From Bacillus benzoevorans (GTDB lineage: Bacteria; Bacillota; Bacilli; Bacillales; Cytobacillaceae): a stretch of DNA of 64,000 nucleotides. Positions 41,874 through 51,069 of this stretch are shown piece after piece. Within the stretch, counting starts at the first letter, position 1. Every line of letters begins with the position of its first letter. Under the pieces are notes generated by a model. That model was not told the DNA's origin. It did no database searches and worked only from the letters and a program-made list of their open reading frames with translations. Where the stretch lies: NCBI RefSeq assembly GCF_014207535.1, contig NZ_JACHGK010000010.1, positions 1-64,000 on the forward strand, in the 5' to 3' direction. A program made the position numbers and the translations under genes.

Positions 41874-41975
41874 GCTGGTTATCTATGGGGATAGTCCAAA
41901 AAACTTTCTTAATTAATAGATAGGGGCCCAGCAACATGAGCGTAGGCTTATTGTTGCTGGGCCCCTATTTATTTG
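41874..41975 (+). ncRNA. attenuator RNA element 5 (between DUF3870 and thioesterase-etf)
   Basis: GCTG at 41874; P1 TTATCTAT (41879-41886) / ATAGATAG (41916-41923). Compared with element 1 the inner pair U-A became C-G and the last pair C-G became U-A, so pairing is kept with different sequence. GGGG follows, then a weak P2 (GGATAGT / ACTTTCT). Terminator GGGGCCCAGCAAC ... GTTGCTGGGCCCC followed by TATTTATTTG. No promoter of its own is evident; it regulates read-through within an operon. Confidence 0.7.
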
Positions 41976-42092
41976 ATAGTCGGAGGAACCAGTGAATCCC
42001 TAGCTTCGGAAATTATAAATACTGCTGTAAAGGATGAGCGAAGTTAGTTCTACGTGGATATTCCAAAAGTGGGAAATATAGGAGGGATATTA

Positions 42093-42503
42093 TTGCAAAC
42101 GAATTTTGTTGAATGTCCATTTGATGCATTTTTAAAGGTTAAACATGAAAAGATTAGTGAAACAAATTTAAAGGTCACTATGCCGATAGAGCCTCTTTAT
42201 TTAAATAGCATCGGGGTCGTGCATGGGGGGGTTATCTGTTCATTGGCGGATATTGCAATGGGAAATATATTTGGCGCAGATGCAAACAATAATCAGAAAA
42301 TGGTCACAGTGGACATGAATACTACTTTTTTAAAACAAGCAAAAGGAAAGTTTCTCATTGCAGATGCGGTTTTGATCAAAAAAGGAAAGACATTAAATCA
42401 TATCGATTGTCTGATTTACAATGACCAAAATGAATTGGTAGCAAAAGCAACAGCGATTTTTATGAATCTTAAAGAGTTGAGTACCAGGAGGGGTAATAGA
42501 TGA
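42093..42503 (+). CDS. PaaI-type hot-dog thioesterase
   Basis: 136 residues from a TTG that is seven bases after AGGAGGG; an upstream in-frame GTG at 42054 lacks a ribosome site. The hot-dog signature NSIGVVHGGVICSLADIAMG carries the Asn and His-Gly-Gly active-site motif of PaaI-like acyl-CoA thioesterases; then TVDMNTTFLKQAKG. It would release CoA from stalled intermediates. The stop overlaps the etfB start (ATGA), so they are translationally coupled. Confidence 0.85.
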   Translation: MQTNFVECPFDAFLKVKHEKISETNLKVTMPIEPLYLNSIGVVHGGVICSLADIAMGNIFGADANNNQKMVTVDMNTTFLKQAKGKFLIADAVLIKKGKTLNHIDCLIYNDQNELVAKATAIFMNLKELSTRRGNR

Positions 42504-43273
42504 ATATTTTTGCAGTCATGAAAAGTACTTTTGATACGGAAGAAAAAATCTCGGTTCAAAATGGAAAAATCAGTGAGGATAGCGCAGAATTCATTATCAA
42601 TCCTTATGATGAATATGCGATTGAAGAAGCTCTTTTATTGCGGGAGAAACATGGTGGGGAGGTCACTGTTGTCACGATTGGCGGAGAAGAAGCGGAGAAA
42701 GAACTTCGCACTGCTCTTGCCATGGGTGCGGATAAAGCAGTTCTGATTAATGAGGAAGAGCTTGAAGAGGAGGGGGATGAATACTCTACCACCGCTATAT
42801 TAAGTGCTTATTTTAAAGAAAAGAGCCCAGATATTATTTTAGCAGGAAACGTAACAGTTGATGGCGGATCCGGGCAAGTTGGTCCTAGACTGGGTGAAGA
42901 ATTAGGAATTGCGGTTGTAACAACCATTACAAAGTTAACGATTGAGGGGAACAGGGCTGTGATTGAACGAGATGCAGAAGGAGATGTTGAAACGATTGAA
43001 ACAACACTTCCATTACTTGTGACATGTCAACAGGGGCTAAACGAACCTCGATATCCTTCATTACCAGGTATTATGAAGGCAAAGAAAAAGCCGCTGGAAA
43101 AGCTGGAATTAGATGATTTAGATATAGATGAGGAAGATGTTGAGGCAAAAACAAAAGTAATTGATCGTTTCTTACCGCCGGTTAAAGGGAAAGGAAAAAT
43201 TCTTGAAGGGGAAATCTCACAACAGGTAAAAGAGCTTACATCTTTATTAGTAACTGAAGCAAAAGTAATCTAA
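42500..43273 (+). CDS. etfB: electron transfer flavoprotein subunit beta
   Basis: 257 residues. Binds AMP and pairs with EtfA to take electrons from acyl-CoA dehydrogenase. FAVMKSTFDTEEKISVQNGK at the start, NPYDEYAIEEALLLREKHGG near residue 34, ALAMGADKAVLINEE near 73, VDGGSGQVGPRLGEELGIAV near 118-137. GGAGGGG site within the preceding gene. The start overlaps the thioesterase stop. Operon with etfA and the FadF-like gene. Confidence 0.95.
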   Translation: MNIFAVMKSTFDTEEKISVQNGKISEDSAEFIINPYDEYAIEEALLLREKHGGEVTVVTIGGEEAEKELRTALAMGADKAVLINEEELEEEGDEYSTTAILSAYFKEKSPDIILAGNVTVDGGSGQVGPRLGEELGIAVVTTITKLTIEGNRAVIERDAEGDVETIETTLPLLVTCQQGLNEPRYPSLPGIMKAKKKPLEKLELDDLDIDEEDVEAKTKVIDRFLPPVKGKGKILEGEISQQVKELTSLLVTEAKVI

Positions 43274-43324
43274 TTGGTACTTTAGTAGATTAATAATTCA
43301 GAAGATATTTGGGGAGGAACCTAT

Positions 43325-44308
43325 ATGTCAAAGAAAGTGCTAGTGTTAGCTGAAATACGTCAAGGAGAGCTGCGGCAAGTTTCGTTTGAAGCCATTGCTG
43401 CAGCAAAACAAATTGCAGACGGTGGTGAAGTAGTAGGGGTATTAATAAGTAGTGATGCTGCTGGTCTAGCTGATACGATGATTCATTATGGGGCTGATCG
43501 TGTTGTCATTCCTGAGCATCCTCGTTTAAAGAACTATACATCAGATGGATATACTCAGGCCATTCTTCAGGTAGTAGAAGCGGAAAAACCTGAAGCCTTT
43601 CTTCTCGGGCATACTTCGATTGGTAAGGAAATTTCCGCTCGAATTGCTTCTAAGTTGAAAGCAGGCCTTGTTTCAGATGCTGTTGCTCTTGAGGTAAATG
43701 GAAATGAGTTTATCTTTACCCGCCCGATTTTTTCAGGGAAAGCTTTTGAGAAAAAAGTGATTAAGGATGGACTGATTTTTGCTACATTCCGTCCGAATAA
43801 TATTAGTATGCCGGACAAGGATGAATCACGGACAGGGGAAGCAACGGTTATTGAAGTTGAAGTAAAGGATTTACGTACGATTGTTCAAGATGTGATTCGT
43901 AAAACAGTAGGCGGGGTAGACCTTTCTGAAGCCAAAATCATCGTTTCCGGAGGCCGTGGAGTAAAGAGCAAAGAAGGATTTGCTGTTTTACAGGAATTAG
44001 CAGACGTATTAGGTGGTGCGGTAGGAGCTTCTCGTGGCTCCTGTGATGCGGGGTACAGTGATTATTCCTTACAAATTGGTCAAACCGGTAAAGTGGTCAC
44101 ACCCGATCTTTATATTGCCTGCGGAATATCCGGAGCCATTCAACATGTTGCAGGTATGTCTAATTCCAAAATCATCGTAGCCATTAATAAGGATCCAGAA
44201 GCTCCAATTTTCAATATAGCTGATTATGGGATTGTAGGTGATCTGTTCGAGGTTGTGCCAATGTTGACGGAAGAATTTAAAAAAATAACTGTTGGTACGG
44301 GTGTCTAA
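43325..44308 (+). CDS. etfA: electron transfer flavoprotein subunit alpha
   Basis: 327 residues. Holds the FAD of Etf. The N-terminal domain is like EtfB (VLVLAEIRQGELRQVSFEAI); the C-terminal FAD domain has IIVSGGRGVKSKEGFAVLQE near residue 206, GASRGSCDAGYSDYSLQIGQ near 233, the ETF-alpha signature YIACGISGAIQHVAGM near 262, and VAINKDPEAPIFNIADYGIV near 283. GGGGAGG precedes the ATG. Accepts electrons from the dehydrogenase at 30801 and gives them to the membrane partner at 44365. Confidence 0.96.
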   Translation: MSKKVLVLAEIRQGELRQVSFEAIAAAKQIADGGEVVGVLISSDAAGLADTMIHYGADRVVIPEHPRLKNYTSDGYTQAILQVVEAEKPEAFLLGHTSIGKEISARIASKLKAGLVSDAVALEVNGNEFIFTRPIFSGKAFEKKVIKDGLIFATFRPNNISMPDKDESRTGEATVIEVEVKDLRTIVQDVIRKTVGGVDLSEAKIIVSGGRGVKSKEGFAVLQELADVLGGAVGASRGSCDAGYSDYSLQIGQTGKVVTPDLYIACGISGAIQHVAGMSNSKIIVAINKDPEAPIFNIADYGIVGDLFEVVPMLTEEFKKITVGTGV

Positions 44309-44364
44309 TGTGAAATGGGAGGGAGAAATTCCTCCCTGATTTATCATTGGGGAGATGAAATAGA

Positions 44365-46443
44365 ATGTTGTCATTACTAAATTTACTTGCTTTTCTAACA
44401 GTGGCTGGATATGCCTTCTATTTATTTGTCAATCTAGTATATACTCGGTATCTTTTTATAAAGCTTGGCAAGAAAGCTGAATTTGAACCAAACCTTAAAG
44501 AACGATTCCGCCTGATCTTAATTAATGGCTTCGGTCAGTCGAAATTATTTAAAGACAAGAAAAGCGGTTTGATGCACCTTATCCTATTTTATACCTTTTT
44601 TATCATTCAAGTAGGACTCATTGAACTGATTATCAAGGGATTTATTAAAGGCTATGAATTTCCTTTTGGTGTGGCGCACAAGTATTTCAGTCTGCTACAG
44701 GAGTGGGCAACATTCCTTATGCTGCTGGCTGTTGTATATGGCTTTTACCGCCGTTATGGTGAAAAATTAAAGCGATTGCAATGGAAGCGTGACGGCAAAG
44801 CGGCTTTTGTCTATATTGCTTTAACTGTTTTAACGACTTCTATCCTTTTAACATTGGGATTTGAAGCGATAATGCATGGGTCTGAACCCAATCTTTTATA
44901 TGCTCCATTCTCTAGTGCCATTGCGTTGTTATTTTCCGGTATCGGAACAACAGCAGGAACTGTGTTGTTCTACATATTTTGGTGGTGTCATATGTTGACT
45001 GTATTCACATTCCTCGTGTTTGTACCACAGTCAAAGCAATTTCATGAGTTATTTGCCATGGTCAATATCTTTTTTAAAAAACAAGGACCTGTTGGGAAAC
45101 TAAGGAAGATTGATTTTGAGGACGAGTCCGCAGAAACATTTGGTGTTGGGAAAATAGAAGATTTTACGCAACAACAGCTAATCGATCTGTATGCATGTGC
45201 AGAATGCGGGCGATGCACGAATATGTGCCCTGCTTCAGGAACTGGAAAATCCTTATCTCCGATGGACCTGATTGTAAAGATGAGAGATCATTTGACAGAA
45301 AAAGGGGCAGTGGTTACTTCAAGACAGCCGTGGGCACCTGCTTTTGTCTTTAAAAACACAAGGGCTAACCAACTTGCTTTAACGGGCAGCGGTGCTAAGG
45401 AAGTTGCAGCAACGATGGAAAGTGTTAGTTTAATAGGTGATGTCATTACAGAAGAAGAAATTTGGGGATGTACAACGTGTCGGAACTGTGAAGATCAATG
45501 TCCGGTAATGAATGAGCATGTAGATAAAATTATTGATTTACGTCGATATCTTGTCCTGACAGAAGGAAAAATGAATCCTGATGCCCAACGTGCGATTACA
45601 AATATTGAGCGACAGGGAAATCCATGGGGACTTAATCGAAAAGAGCGTGAAAATTGGCGGGAAGGTCGAGAGGATATTTCTGTTTCAACTGTGAAAGAAA
45701 AACAAAAGACCGGGGAAGAATTTGAATATTTATTCTTTGTTGGTTCAATGGGTTCTTATGATAACCGCAGCCAAAAAATTGCTCAGTCCTTTGCTCGGGT
45801 GATGAATTTAGCAGGCATTTCCTTTGCGATTCTAGGTAATAATGAGAAAAATTCAGGAGATACGCCGCGCAGAATCGGAAATGAGTTCTTATTCCAGGAC
45901 TTAGCAAATGCTAATATTGCAAACTTCCAAAAGTATAATGTAAACAGAATTGTAACGATTGATCCACATGCCTATAATTCTTTTAAAAATGAATATCCAG
46001 AGTTTGGACTAGAGGCGCAAATTTATCACCATACAGAATTGTTGGCTTTATGGATCAGAGAGGGAAGAATCAAATTTACAAAAGAACTAAATGAAGTGAT
46101 TACGTATCATGATTCTTGTTATTTAGGCCGCTACAATACGGTTTATGATCCGCCTCGTGAAATTTTAAAAGCGATTCCGGGTGTAAAAGTTGTAGAAGCT
46201 AGCCGCAACCGTGAAAATGCCATGTGCTGCGGAGCTGGCGGCGGTATGATGTGGACAGAGGAGAATACAGGAACACGGATTAATATCGCAAGAACAGAGC
46301 AACTTCTTGAGACCAAACCAACAATAATTGGGAGCGGATGTCCGTATTGTTTAACGATGATCAGTGATGGTGTAAAGGCAAAAGAAGTTGAGGAGACAGT
46401 AGAAAACTTTGACATCGTTGAAATTTTGGAAAAAGCATTATGA
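44365..46443 (+). CDS. fadF: FadF-type iron-sulfur Etf:quinone oxidoreductase
   Basis: 692 residues. N-terminal membrane domain with about six segments (residues 5-240, NarI/DUF3483-like), then two 4Fe-4S cysteine clusters, CAECGRCTNMCPASG (about 274) and CTTCRNCEDQCPV (about 371). Two CCG-type domains follow, of which HDSCYLGRYN and MCCGAGGGMMWTE are visible (heterodisulfide-reductase-like). Homologous to B. subtilis FadF (YwjF), encoded with fadB-etf genes. It should move electrons from EtfAB to menaquinone in the membrane. Ends the etf operon at a terminator. Confidence 0.93.
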   Translation: MLSLLNLLAFLTVAGYAFYLFVNLVYTRYLFIKLGKKAEFEPNLKERFRLILINGFGQSKLFKDKKSGLMHLILFYTFFIIQVGLIELIIKGFIKGYEFPFGVAHKYFSLLQEWATFLMLLAVVYGFYRRYGEKLKRLQWKRDGKAAFVYIALTVLTTSILLTLGFEAIMHGSEPNLLYAPFSSAIALLFSGIGTTAGTVLFYIFWWCHMLTVFTFLVFVPQSKQFHELFAMVNIFFKKQGPVGKLRKIDFEDESAETFGVGKIEDFTQQQLIDLYACAECGRCTNMCPASGTGKSLSPMDLIVKMRDHLTEKGAVVTSRQPWAPAFVFKNTRANQLALTGSGAKEVAATMESVSLIGDVITEEEIWGCTTCRNCEDQCPVMNEHVDKIIDLRRYLVLTEGKMNPDAQRAITNIERQGNPWGLNRKERENWREGREDISVSTVKEKQKTGEEFEYLFFVGSMGSYDNRSQKIAQSFARVMNLAGISFAILGNNEKNSGDTPRRIGNEFLFQDLANANIANFQKYNVNRIVTIDPHAYNSFKNEYPEFGLEAQIYHHTELLALWIREGRIKFTKELNEVITYHDSCYLGRYNTVYDPPREILKAIPGVKVVEASRNRENAMCCGAGGGMMWTEENTGTRINIARTEQLLETKPTIIGSGCPYCLTMISDGVKAKEVEETVENFDIVEILEKAL

Positions 46444-46488
46444 ATGATGCAGTAATAAAATTAAATTAGCAAATAGAATTATAAAAAA

Positions 46489-46536
46489 GAAAAACCGGAA
46501 TTTCCTACTTTATAAAGAAGGGATTTCGGTTTTTCT
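46489..46536. terminator. terminator of the etf-fadF operon
   Basis: AGAAAAACCGGAATTTCC / GGGATTTCGGTTTTTCT long stem with small mismatches; T-run inside the 3' arm. A-run on the other side, so it may also stop the convergent YibE/F operon. Confidence 0.85.
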
Positions 46537-46577
46537 TGTAGATTCAGAACGTGTTAATTGATCATAAAGTTATTCAT

Positions 46578-47357
46578 CTATTTAATTATTTCTTGATTTC
46601 TTTTCCTTGTGTTCACTAAATAATAAGAATGAATACAGGATGTAATTGGAATAATTAGGGCTATGCCAATTCCTGCACAAAAGATTGTGATCATTTCAGT
46701 GGTAAATACTTTTGAATTGATAATCTCCCCAATAGAATAAGATAAATCTTTAAACCATATAAGCAGCCCCAAATAGCCGCCAAAGAACGCAAAAAATAAT
46801 GTATTCGTATCTGTTCCCAAAATATCTATTCCAACGCTAAGTCCTGAAGTGAATAAAGTTCTTCTACTGATGGCGGGATTGTGATGAAAGATTTCTTGCA
46901 TGGAAGATGCAATGGAAATGGCAACATCCGTAATGGCACCGATTGTACTCATAATAATTACAGAAGCACCAATTTTCACAAAATCCACTCCAATATAAAG
47001 GGAAAAAACACTAAGCTCATCAACTTCTTCTTCACCGAATCCCTGTATCATTAACTTTTCCGTCACAATAACGATAAACAAGAGTAAAATGGCAATCGTT
47101 ATCATAGTAGAAATAAATGCTGTGATCGTTTTACTATTCACTTCATTAATATAAAAAAGACTAATACTGCTAATCAATAAGCATGCAATGAATGTGAAAA
47201 TAATCGGATTGAAATGGGGATTCGTCATAAAAAATATAGTAAGAAAGATGACACCAAAATTTAAAAGTAAAGATAAAAACGACCGTGCCCCTTTTTTTCC
47301 GCCAATCAGTATCATCAATAAAAATAATATGACCGCCAAGACTACCAATACATTCAT
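46578..47357 (-). CDS. YibE/F family membrane protein (short partner)
   Basis: 259 residues, about seven hydrophobic segments. Starts VLVVLAVILFLLMILIGGKKG. The family signature is in IMSTIGAITDVAISIASSMQ near residue 140 and SVGIDILGTDTNTLFFAFFG near 176. The YibE/F family is widespread in Firmicutes; its function is unknown, with transport suspected. Its start overlaps the stop of the upstream partner by four bases, so the two are coupled and probably form one complex. Confidence 0.88.
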   Translation of the reverse strand: MNVLVVLAVILFLLMILIGGKKGARSFLSLLLNFGVIFLTIFFMTNPHFNPIIFTFIACLLISSISLFYINEVNSKTITAFISTMITIAILLLFIVIVTEKLMIQGFGEEEVDELSVFSLYIGVDFVKIGASVIIMSTIGAITDVAISIASSMQEIFHHNPAISRRTLFTSGLSVGIDILGTDTNTLFFAFFGGYLGLLIWFKDLSYSIGEIINSKVFTTEMITIFCAGIGIALIIPITSCIHSYYLVNTRKRNQEIIK

Positions 47358-48493
47358 AATCTTGCCTTCTTTCGATTAATAAAGAAAATAGAAGTATATA
47401 GACTAATGGGAATGGTTAATACGATGCCAATACCACCAGCCAAGGCCCGGGCTAGCTCTAATGAAAGATTTAAGGAAAGAGTAAACCCTAGAGGCGAAGC
47501 ATTTTTTAAATATAAAATGATCATAGGAATAGAACCGCTAATATAGGCAAAAAACAGAATACTTGTTATCGTACCCATAACATCTTTGCCTATTTCCATT
47601 CCAGAGGTTTGAAGCACTTTTGCTGGTAAATGGTTATTGCTTTCATATAAAGCAAAGATGGAAGAGGCCATTGTAACAGAAACATCCATTACAGCCCCTA
47701 GAGACCCAATGAATAATCCAGCCATAAAAACAAATTTATAAGGACGTGTCAAAAATTGCATTTCCTCATACCGAAGACCATTGTCCGATGTTAACCACAT
47801 AATAAAATAGGTAATTAACAATGAAATGAAAGTCCCTATTATGGTTGAAACAATAGCAGCATATGTTTTTTCATTAAAACCATTAACAAGCAGCAAAGAA
47901 ATGATAGTAAAGAAAAAAACACTAATACCAGCTATCAGTATCAAACTTATGTTTGGATTTTTCACGTACACATCGATGGAGAATGTTAATATAAGGGCAT
48001 TTACTGCCAAACTTATAACCGTAAACAGTCCCCTCTTTTTGCCAATGATAAGCAAGGTAAAGATGAAAATCCAAGCAATCATTAAGATGTATTTATCACG
48101 TTTCACGTCCAGAATAGTTCCCGTTATTTCATTATTCCCTTTTTTATTCGAATTGATTGAAACAAACAATTCGTTTCCAGCATGATATTGTTGGTCATAG
48201 GCTCCAGAAGATGAATATTTATTTGTTAAATGAATAAGCTCTCCTTTTTTCTCTCCATTTTTTAATAGGGCCTCTATTTGCTGGGTGAATAGGTAATCTT
48301 TATTATGATGTATGTCCGTAATTTCAGTTTTGTCGACCAGCTTTGTTTTGATCACCTTGGCGATAGGACGGTCGTAGAATGAATAATTATGATTAACAAA
48401 TAAAATAGATAAGACAAAGCCAAGCACAACAATGGCATAAATAAAAATTCGTTTTAAAGTTATTTTTTTCAATATCTTTTCGAAGAAATTCAA
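47354..48493 (-). CDS. YibE/F family membrane protein (with extracellular domain)
   Basis: About 379 residues. One membrane segment near the N terminus (residues about 15-35), an outer domain of about 110 residues, then about seven segments carrying the family core: GSLGAVMDVSVTMASSIFAL and GKDVMGTITSILFFAYISGS. It starts at a TTG (48493) placed eight bases after TTGGAGG; a longer frame has no ribosome site. First gene of the two-gene operon. Pairing of a long and a short YibE/F protein is usual for the family. Role unknown. Confidence 0.87.
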   Translation of the reverse strand: MNFFEKILKKITLKRIFIYAIVVLGFVLSILFVNHNYSFYDRPIAKVIKTKLVDKTEITDIHHNKDYLFTQQIEALLKNGEKKGELIHLTNKYSSSGAYDQQYHAGNELFVSINSNKKGNNEITGTILDVKRDKYILMIAWIFIFTLLIIGKKRGLFTVISLAVNALILTFSIDVYVKNPNISLILIAGISVFFFTIISLLLVNGFNEKTYAAIVSTIIGTFISLLITYFIMWLTSDNGLRYEEMQFLTRPYKFVFMAGLFIGSLGAVMDVSVTMASSIFALYESNNHLPAKVLQTSGMEIGKDVMGTITSILFFAYISGSIPMIILYLKNASPLGFTLSLNLSLELARALAGGIGIVLTIPISLYTSIFFINRKKARL

Positions 48494-48571
48494 AGAAAAG
48501 CCTCCAATTATTGAAATAGAAAGTTTAAGGGAGTTCACTAACAATGCCTTAGGATAACAATATTCGTTTTA

Positions 48572-48697
48572 GTGGTCAAGAGAGAGTCTACTGAATACGA
48601 AGAGTTAAAAAAAGCGGAGGAGGAAGAACCGTTTCTGGCACCTGTTATTATTACAGTAGCGATTATTGTGCCGTTTTTTAGGTCGAAGGTCTATTGA
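48572..48697 (+). pseudogene. possible gene remnant (C-terminal membrane fragment)
   Basis: A frame of about 41 codons reads ESTEYEELKKAEEEEPFLAP, then VIITVAIIVPFFRSKVY and stop: an acidic linker, one hydrophobic segment and a basic tail, as at the end of a transporter. No ribosome site or start matches. It looks like the tail of a lost gene. Family not recognised. Confidence 0.25.
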
Positions 48698-49160
48698 TGC
48701 GAAAGTGGAGTTAATAATATATAAAATAATTTTTGTATAAATTTTTTTATTAGTCTTATTTAATTGGGAAAGCGCCAGAATAAAGAACTATCGTTATCAT
48801 TCAAAGTGTATAACATTAATATTATACTAACGATAGTTTGTTTTATTAAAATCTAAAATACTTATACAGAATTTTTTATATAAAAAACAGTATAAATGCT
48901 TACTAATTAAGATACTATAAAATTTTTATTTATAAAAAATGTTTTTACTGTGATAATATTAAAAATCAATTGACTATAGTATTAATTACAAATATACTGA
49001 AAAAAAGTAATAGTATTATAGAAATTTTCAAGATGAATTGTTGTTTTACTAAAGTATTTTTTATTAATGGCTGATGGAAGAATTCATCGGGGAAGTGGTG
49101 ATTGCTACATTTATAGTATTTATGTCATTTTTATTAACTGAATCTTTAAAATATTAAAAA
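48698..49160. other. AT-rich non-coding region before the permease
   Basis: Very AT-rich. The only structure I see is AACTATCGTTA (48786) and TAACGATAGTT (48828), a perfect 11-base inverted repeat 31 bases apart, perhaps the terminator of the remnant or a regulator site. Promoter of the downstream permease must lie here, but no single -35/-10 pair stands out. Confidence 0.4.
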
Positions 49161-49172
49161 AGGGGAATGTGT

Positions 49173-50504
49173 ATGGGAAAAGTGAATCCAGCTGAAATCA
49201 TTGGTAACAGCAAGTTTAATCGTTTTCATTTAGCATTGTTTATTTGGAGTTTTTTCATTATCTTGTTTGATGGTTACGATCTATCAGTTTACGGGACGGT
49301 TGTACCTCTTTTGATGGAGGAGTGGGATCTGAATCCGGTTCAAGCAGGTTCAATGGGAAGCTATGGACTATTCGGTATGTTGTTTGGCGCTATTATTTTT
49401 GGTATGTTGGCTGACCGAATTGGAAGAAAAAAGGTTATTCTTATGAACGTACTTATTTTTAGTTTATTTACCTTTTTATGTGCTTTCGCAGATAATGCTA
49501 CTATCTTTTCTAGCTATCGTTTTGCTGCAGGATTAGGACTTGGCGGCATTATGCCGAATATTGCAGCATTGGTTACCGATTATGCACCACGCTCAATGAG
49601 AATTAAGTTGGTATCGCTTACGCTTGTGAGTTTTGCCGTTGGTGGAGCATTGGCACCGACCATTGGAGTCCTTTTAATTTCTCACTTTGGCTGGGAATCA
49701 GTCTTTTGGGTAGCTGGATCACCACTTCTAGCCCTACTGTTCATGATGAGACAGCTTCCTGAATCTACCAGCTATCTTATTCGAACTGGGAAAAGGGATA
49801 AGCTGATTGCTGCCCTTACTAAAGCAAGTCCTGGCTTAAACATCCGCCCTGATGCTGAAATTATTGAAGAAAAGGTTACTGCTGCTAAAATACCTCTTGT
49901 CGGTTTATTTAAGGAAAATCGCGCTTTAAGTACGGTTATGTTCTGGATCGCGTTCTTCTGCGCATTATTGATGGTATACGGTTTAAATACTTGGCTGCCA
50001 AAGTTAATGATTGAGGCCGGTTATGGTTTGAATTCAAGCTTAACTTTCCTTATTGCACTTCAAGGCGGGGCGGTCATTGGAATTCTCTCTTTAAGTCATC
50101 TTTGTGAGATGTATGGTTCTAAACGCGTGCTGATTCCAACTTATATTGCTGGAACGATTGCTTTATCATTGCTTGGATTTGGCGGCAATCCGGTTCTTAT
50201 TTTCATTCTTGTTGCTATTGCGGGTGCAGCTACAACAGGTGCACAGGTTCTGATTCAGGCCTATGTTACCTCGTTTTACCCTTCTGATATGAGATCAACA
50301 GGGATAGGAATTGCTTCCGGCGTAGGAAGATTGGGAGGTATGCTTGGACCTATTTTGGGAGGATTCCTATTAACCCTTACATTGCCAAATTTCATGAACT
50401 TTATGGTCTTCGCTGTGGCTGGTCTCATGGCAGCCATTTCAATTTCATTGATTACAGATAAACATTCTTCTACAAATAAACAGGTTCATGCAGATGCTGG
50501 TTAA
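49173..50504 (+). CDS. MFS aromatic acid:H+ symporter (AAHS family)
   Basis: 443 residues, 12 membrane segments. AAHS hallmarks: the charged first segment FIILFDGYDLSVYGTVVPLL (the D-G-Y-D of this family), the loop GMLADRIGRKKVI, and the substrate-side loop FMMRQLPESTSYLIRTGKRD. It resembles 3-hydroxybenzoate or 4-hydroxybenzoate permeases. The nearby 3-hydroxybenzoate 6-hydroxylase (51333) suggests it imports 3-hydroxybenzoate. The ATG at 49173 is spaced seven bases from GGGG. Monocistronic with a strong terminator. Confidence 0.9.
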   Translation: MGKVNPAEIIGNSKFNRFHLALFIWSFFIILFDGYDLSVYGTVVPLLMEEWDLNPVQAGSMGSYGLFGMLFGAIIFGMLADRIGRKKVILMNVLIFSLFTFLCAFADNATIFSSYRFAAGLGLGGIMPNIAALVTDYAPRSMRIKLVSLTLVSFAVGGALAPTIGVLLISHFGWESVFWVAGSPLLALLFMMRQLPESTSYLIRTGKRDKLIAALTKASPGLNIRPDAEIIEEKVTAAKIPLVGLFKENRALSTVMFWIAFFCALLMVYGLNTWLPKLMIEAGYGLNSSLTFLIALQGGAVIGILSLSHLCEMYGSKRVLIPTYIAGTIALSLLGFGGNPVLIFILVAIAGAATTGAQVLIQAYVTSFYPSDMRSTGIGIASGVGRLGGMLGPILGGFLLTLTLPNFMNFMVFAVAGLMAAISISLITDKHSSTNKQVHADAG

Positions 50505-50553
50505 ACGAATTTTGCTCATCCTATTTTCTTTTTTACACCCAATAAACTTGAAA

Positions 50554-50588
50554 GGAGTTTCCTGTTAAACAGGAACTCCCTTTTTTTA
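50554..50588 (+). terminator. terminator after the AAHS permease
   Basis: GGAGTTTCCTGT / ACAGGAACTCC stem, then TTTTTTT. The following 270 bases to the Spo0E-like gene are AT-rich and contain nothing I can name except its promoter region. Confidence 0.92.
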
Positions 50589-50862
50589 CTCGTTACCTTT
50601 CTTATAACCTACTAGAGCAAAATTCTTGGTTTTCCTTTACAAGCACAATAAATAAGTTGTAAAAAGGGTAGGTCAATTTAATTATTAATGATGGGAAATA
50701 AATAACGAACCGAAAGAACTAGTGTGTTTTTAGGTTGTTTTACATGTAAAATTAATAAAACTTTATCGATATTATAAATTTGTGTGATAAAAGTATTATA
50801 AAGATATATTTAAAATAATACAATTGTGAAAATATTATTTTTCTTTATTGGGGGGTTAAATA

Positions 50863-51069
50863 ATGTGCGGACTATCTTTAAATGAAATTCTACTTCTCAA
50901 ACAAACATTATTAATTCAGATTAAATTGCTCGGAGAAACTATGATGGATTTCGGAATGAAGGAAGGGCTGACACATGAAAAAACAATTAATTTGAGTCAG
51001 GAACTAGATCAGTATATTTATTTATATCAAAAATTAAAGAAACGCTCCCTAGAGTATGCGTTAGAATAA
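50863..51069 (+). CDS. Spo0E-like aspartyl-phosphate phosphatase
   Basis: 68 residues. Two helices, LLLKQTLLIQIKLLGETMMD and HEKTINLSQELDQYIYLYQK. SQELD is the active-site motif of Spo0E-type proteins, which dephosphorylate Spo0A~P and delay sporulation; GMKEGLTHEKTINLS is typical too. TTGGGGGG upstream of the ATG. Stand-alone. It supports a spore-forming host. Confidence 0.88.
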   Translation: MCGLSLNEILLLKQTLLIQIKLLGETMMDFGMKEGLTHEKTINLSQELDQYIYLYQKLKKRSLEYALE

